Shown: positions 5,520 to 6,694 of the stretch, in pieces
Position numbering within the stretch: position 1 is the stretch's first letter
How the letters are laid out: each line of letters opens with the position of its first letter
NCBI GenBank assembly: GCA_030430125.1
Contig: JAUIGA010000186.1
Coordinates: 1 to 6,694, forward strand
Reading direction: 5' to 3'
Length of the DNA stretch: 6,694 nucleotides
Origin: Chloroflexia bacterium
GTDB lineage: Bacteria > Chloroflexota > Chloroflexia > Thermomicrobiales > UBA6265
The notes under the pieces: model-generated
What the model was told of the DNA's origin: nothing
The model's database searches: none
The model's input: the letters and a program-made list of their open reading frames with translations, nothing else
Made by a program: the position numbers and the translations under genes

Positions 5520-6694
5520 TCAGACGGATTCGGGAGACTGGTCGGGTGATGATCCGCGGCGAGACAGGTATCTGGCGGGGATGAGGGCGAGCAACGTCAG
5601 CGCCGCGGCGGCGAGAAATGTCTCCTGGACCACCTGGACGCCGAGTGGCAGTCCCTTCTCGATGATGTACTCCTGCTGCCGCAGCAGGAACTCCGCGGTT
5701 GACTCATTGGCGTCGCGGACCACCGGTTCGAGACGGCCAGTCAGCACCTGAAGGCGCTGCACCCCGAGCGCTGTGAGTATCGATATGCCAATCGTCATGC
5801 CCAGCAGTCTCACCACCAGCAGGGATGATGCCGCGGCACCACGATCTCGAGCTGTGGTCGCCTCCAGAGCGGTGGTGCTCAAGGGTGTGAGTGCGAGCCC
5901 GATACCGGTGCCGGCGATGGCGAGCCCGACCGTGATCCAGACGTAGCTCGCGTACTCCAGCAAGGGATAGACTGCCAGGTTCCCGGCCAATGCCAGAATC
6001 AGGCCGAGCTGGGTGACACGTCGCGAGCTCCAGTGCCGCATGAGTCGAGCGCTGAGGAGCGAGAACACTGCGATCGTGGCGGTGAATGGCGCGAGGACCA
6101 CGGCGCTCCTGGTTGCGGTGTCCGCCTGGGTTTCCAGCAGCGCGACCAGTACTGGCACATTGACCATTCCGGTCATCAACACTGTCCCGAGCAGGAAATT
6201 CGTCCACAGCGATGCCTTGAACGCGCGATATCGGAACAGCCGCTTCGGCAGGAACGGTTCGTCTTCGGCGCGAAAGCGGATCACGAACAGCACCAGCGCA
6301 ACGACCGCAATGGCAAGCAGGTGAGGAATGTAGTTTGCGAGCGTGTTTGGCGTTCCGCCGAAAGCGCGCAGCCCACGGCCTGTCGTCGCGCCGATTTCGC
6401 CTCCGGAAGCCAGCGCCAGATTCAGTGTCACCAGGAAGAGGGAGAGCAGCAGGAACCCTGGCAGATCGAGGGCGCGAACGATACCGCGCGGCCGGGTGTG
6501 GTCTCGCGCTTCGTGGTCATCGAATCGCCAGATCGCGACGAAGATCAGGAGCATTGCAACTGGAATGTTGAGCCAAAAAACGAGTCGCCACGCATCGTCG
6601 ATGAAGTGCGCCTGATTGACGACCAGGGCGCCGTAGATTGGTCCGGTCACCCAGCCGATTTCATCGGTCGCACCAATCGCGCCAATGGCCGCCG
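5520..6694 (-). CDS. MFS transporter, DHA2 (14-TMS) drug:H+ antiporter type (5' end cut by window edge)
   Basis: About 390 C-terminal residues of an inner-membrane major facilitator transporter. The frame is open to the right edge; a GTG at 6650 is only internal. The visible part opens with a glycine-rich helix ending in WVTGPIYGAL, which fits antiporter motif C (Gx-GPxxGG) of TMS 5. The following WRLVFWLNIPVAM is the standard TMS 6 start of DHA2 exporters. Ten hydrophobic segments can be counted, consistent with TMS 5-14 of a 14-TMS protein. An external loop of about 45 residues (TGRLEPVVRDANES and onward) precedes the last helix, as in this family, and a short polar tail (RRGSSPDQSPESV) ends it. 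Drug or metabolite export by proton antiport is the family role; the substrate cannot be told. Motif C is imperfect (GPxxGA). It converges on rpe with a 21-base gap that holds no obvious terminator. Confidence 0.92.
   Translation of the reverse strand, partial: AAIGAIGATDEIGWVTGPIYGALVVNQAHFIDDAWRLVFWLNIPVAMLLIFVAIWRFDDHEARDHTRPRGIVRALDLPGFLLLSLFLVTLNLALASGGEIGATTGRGLRAFGGTPNTLANYIPHLLAIAVVALVLFVIRFRAEDEPFLPKRLFRYRAFKASLWTNFLLGTVLMTGMVNVPVLVALLETQADTATRSAVVLAPFTATIAVFSLLSARLMRHWSSRRVTQLGLILALAGNLAVYPLLEYASYVWITVGLAIAGTGIGLALTPLSTTALEATTARDRGAAASSLLVVRLLGMTIGISILTALGVQRLQVLTGRLEPVVRDANESTAEFLLRQQEYIIEKGLPLGVQVVQETFLAAAALTLLALIPARYLSRRGSSPDQSPESV

Overview
The window is GC-rich bacterial chromosome, roughly 60% G+C by eye, densely packed with seven protein-coding genes and no RNA gene, transposase or CRISPR array that I can see. 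The gene content suggests a member of Chloroflexota (Thermomicrobia/Sphaerobacter-like) or a neighbouring actinobacterial-type lineage. The basis is a paired DUF3662-FHA protein (FhaA type) and membrane-anchored FHA protein (FhaB type), next to a DUF512 PDZ/radical-SAM-like protein and a dolichol-phosphate-mannose-synthase-like glycosyltransferase. This placement is inference from gene families, not from a database search.

Left part (1-2310, + strand): the 3' part of prmA (ribosomal protein L11 methyltransferase) runs in from the left edge. A 130-base gap follows with a good sigma-70-like promoter (TTGACA, 16 bases, TGTTAT) and a strong hairpin near the predicted transcript start. Next is a complete DUF512-family gene: PDZ domain, CX3CX2C iron-sulfur motif and DUF512 domain. 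Inside it, a 66-base in-frame segment bounded by an 8-base direct repeat looks like an insertion of 22 residues.

Middle (2311-4652): a convergent gap with a GC-rich hairpin separates the DUF512 gene from a minus-strand operon. Read in the direction of transcription, the operon is fhaA (GTG start at 4652), fhaB, then a family 2 glycosyltransferase with a C-terminal membrane anchor. The spacings are 36 and 47 bases. FHA domains bind phosphothreonine, so the first two genes probably read out a Ser/Thr kinase, but no kinase or phosphatase is in the window. The glycosyltransferase suggests a cell-envelope role.

Right part (4653-6694): fhaA and rpe (ribulose-phosphate 3-epimerase, + strand) are divergent. 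Their 159-base shared control region holds a leader hairpin for fhaA and a 26-base imperfect palindrome in its only A/T-rich patch. rpe is followed after 21 bases by a convergent minus-strand DHA2-type MFS transporter, which runs off the right edge and shows TMS 5-14.

No new multi-gene system is evident. The most notable signals are the repeat-flanked 66-base segment in the DUF512 gene, the palindrome between fhaA and rpe, and the kinase-less FHA-FHA-glycosyltransferase operon.
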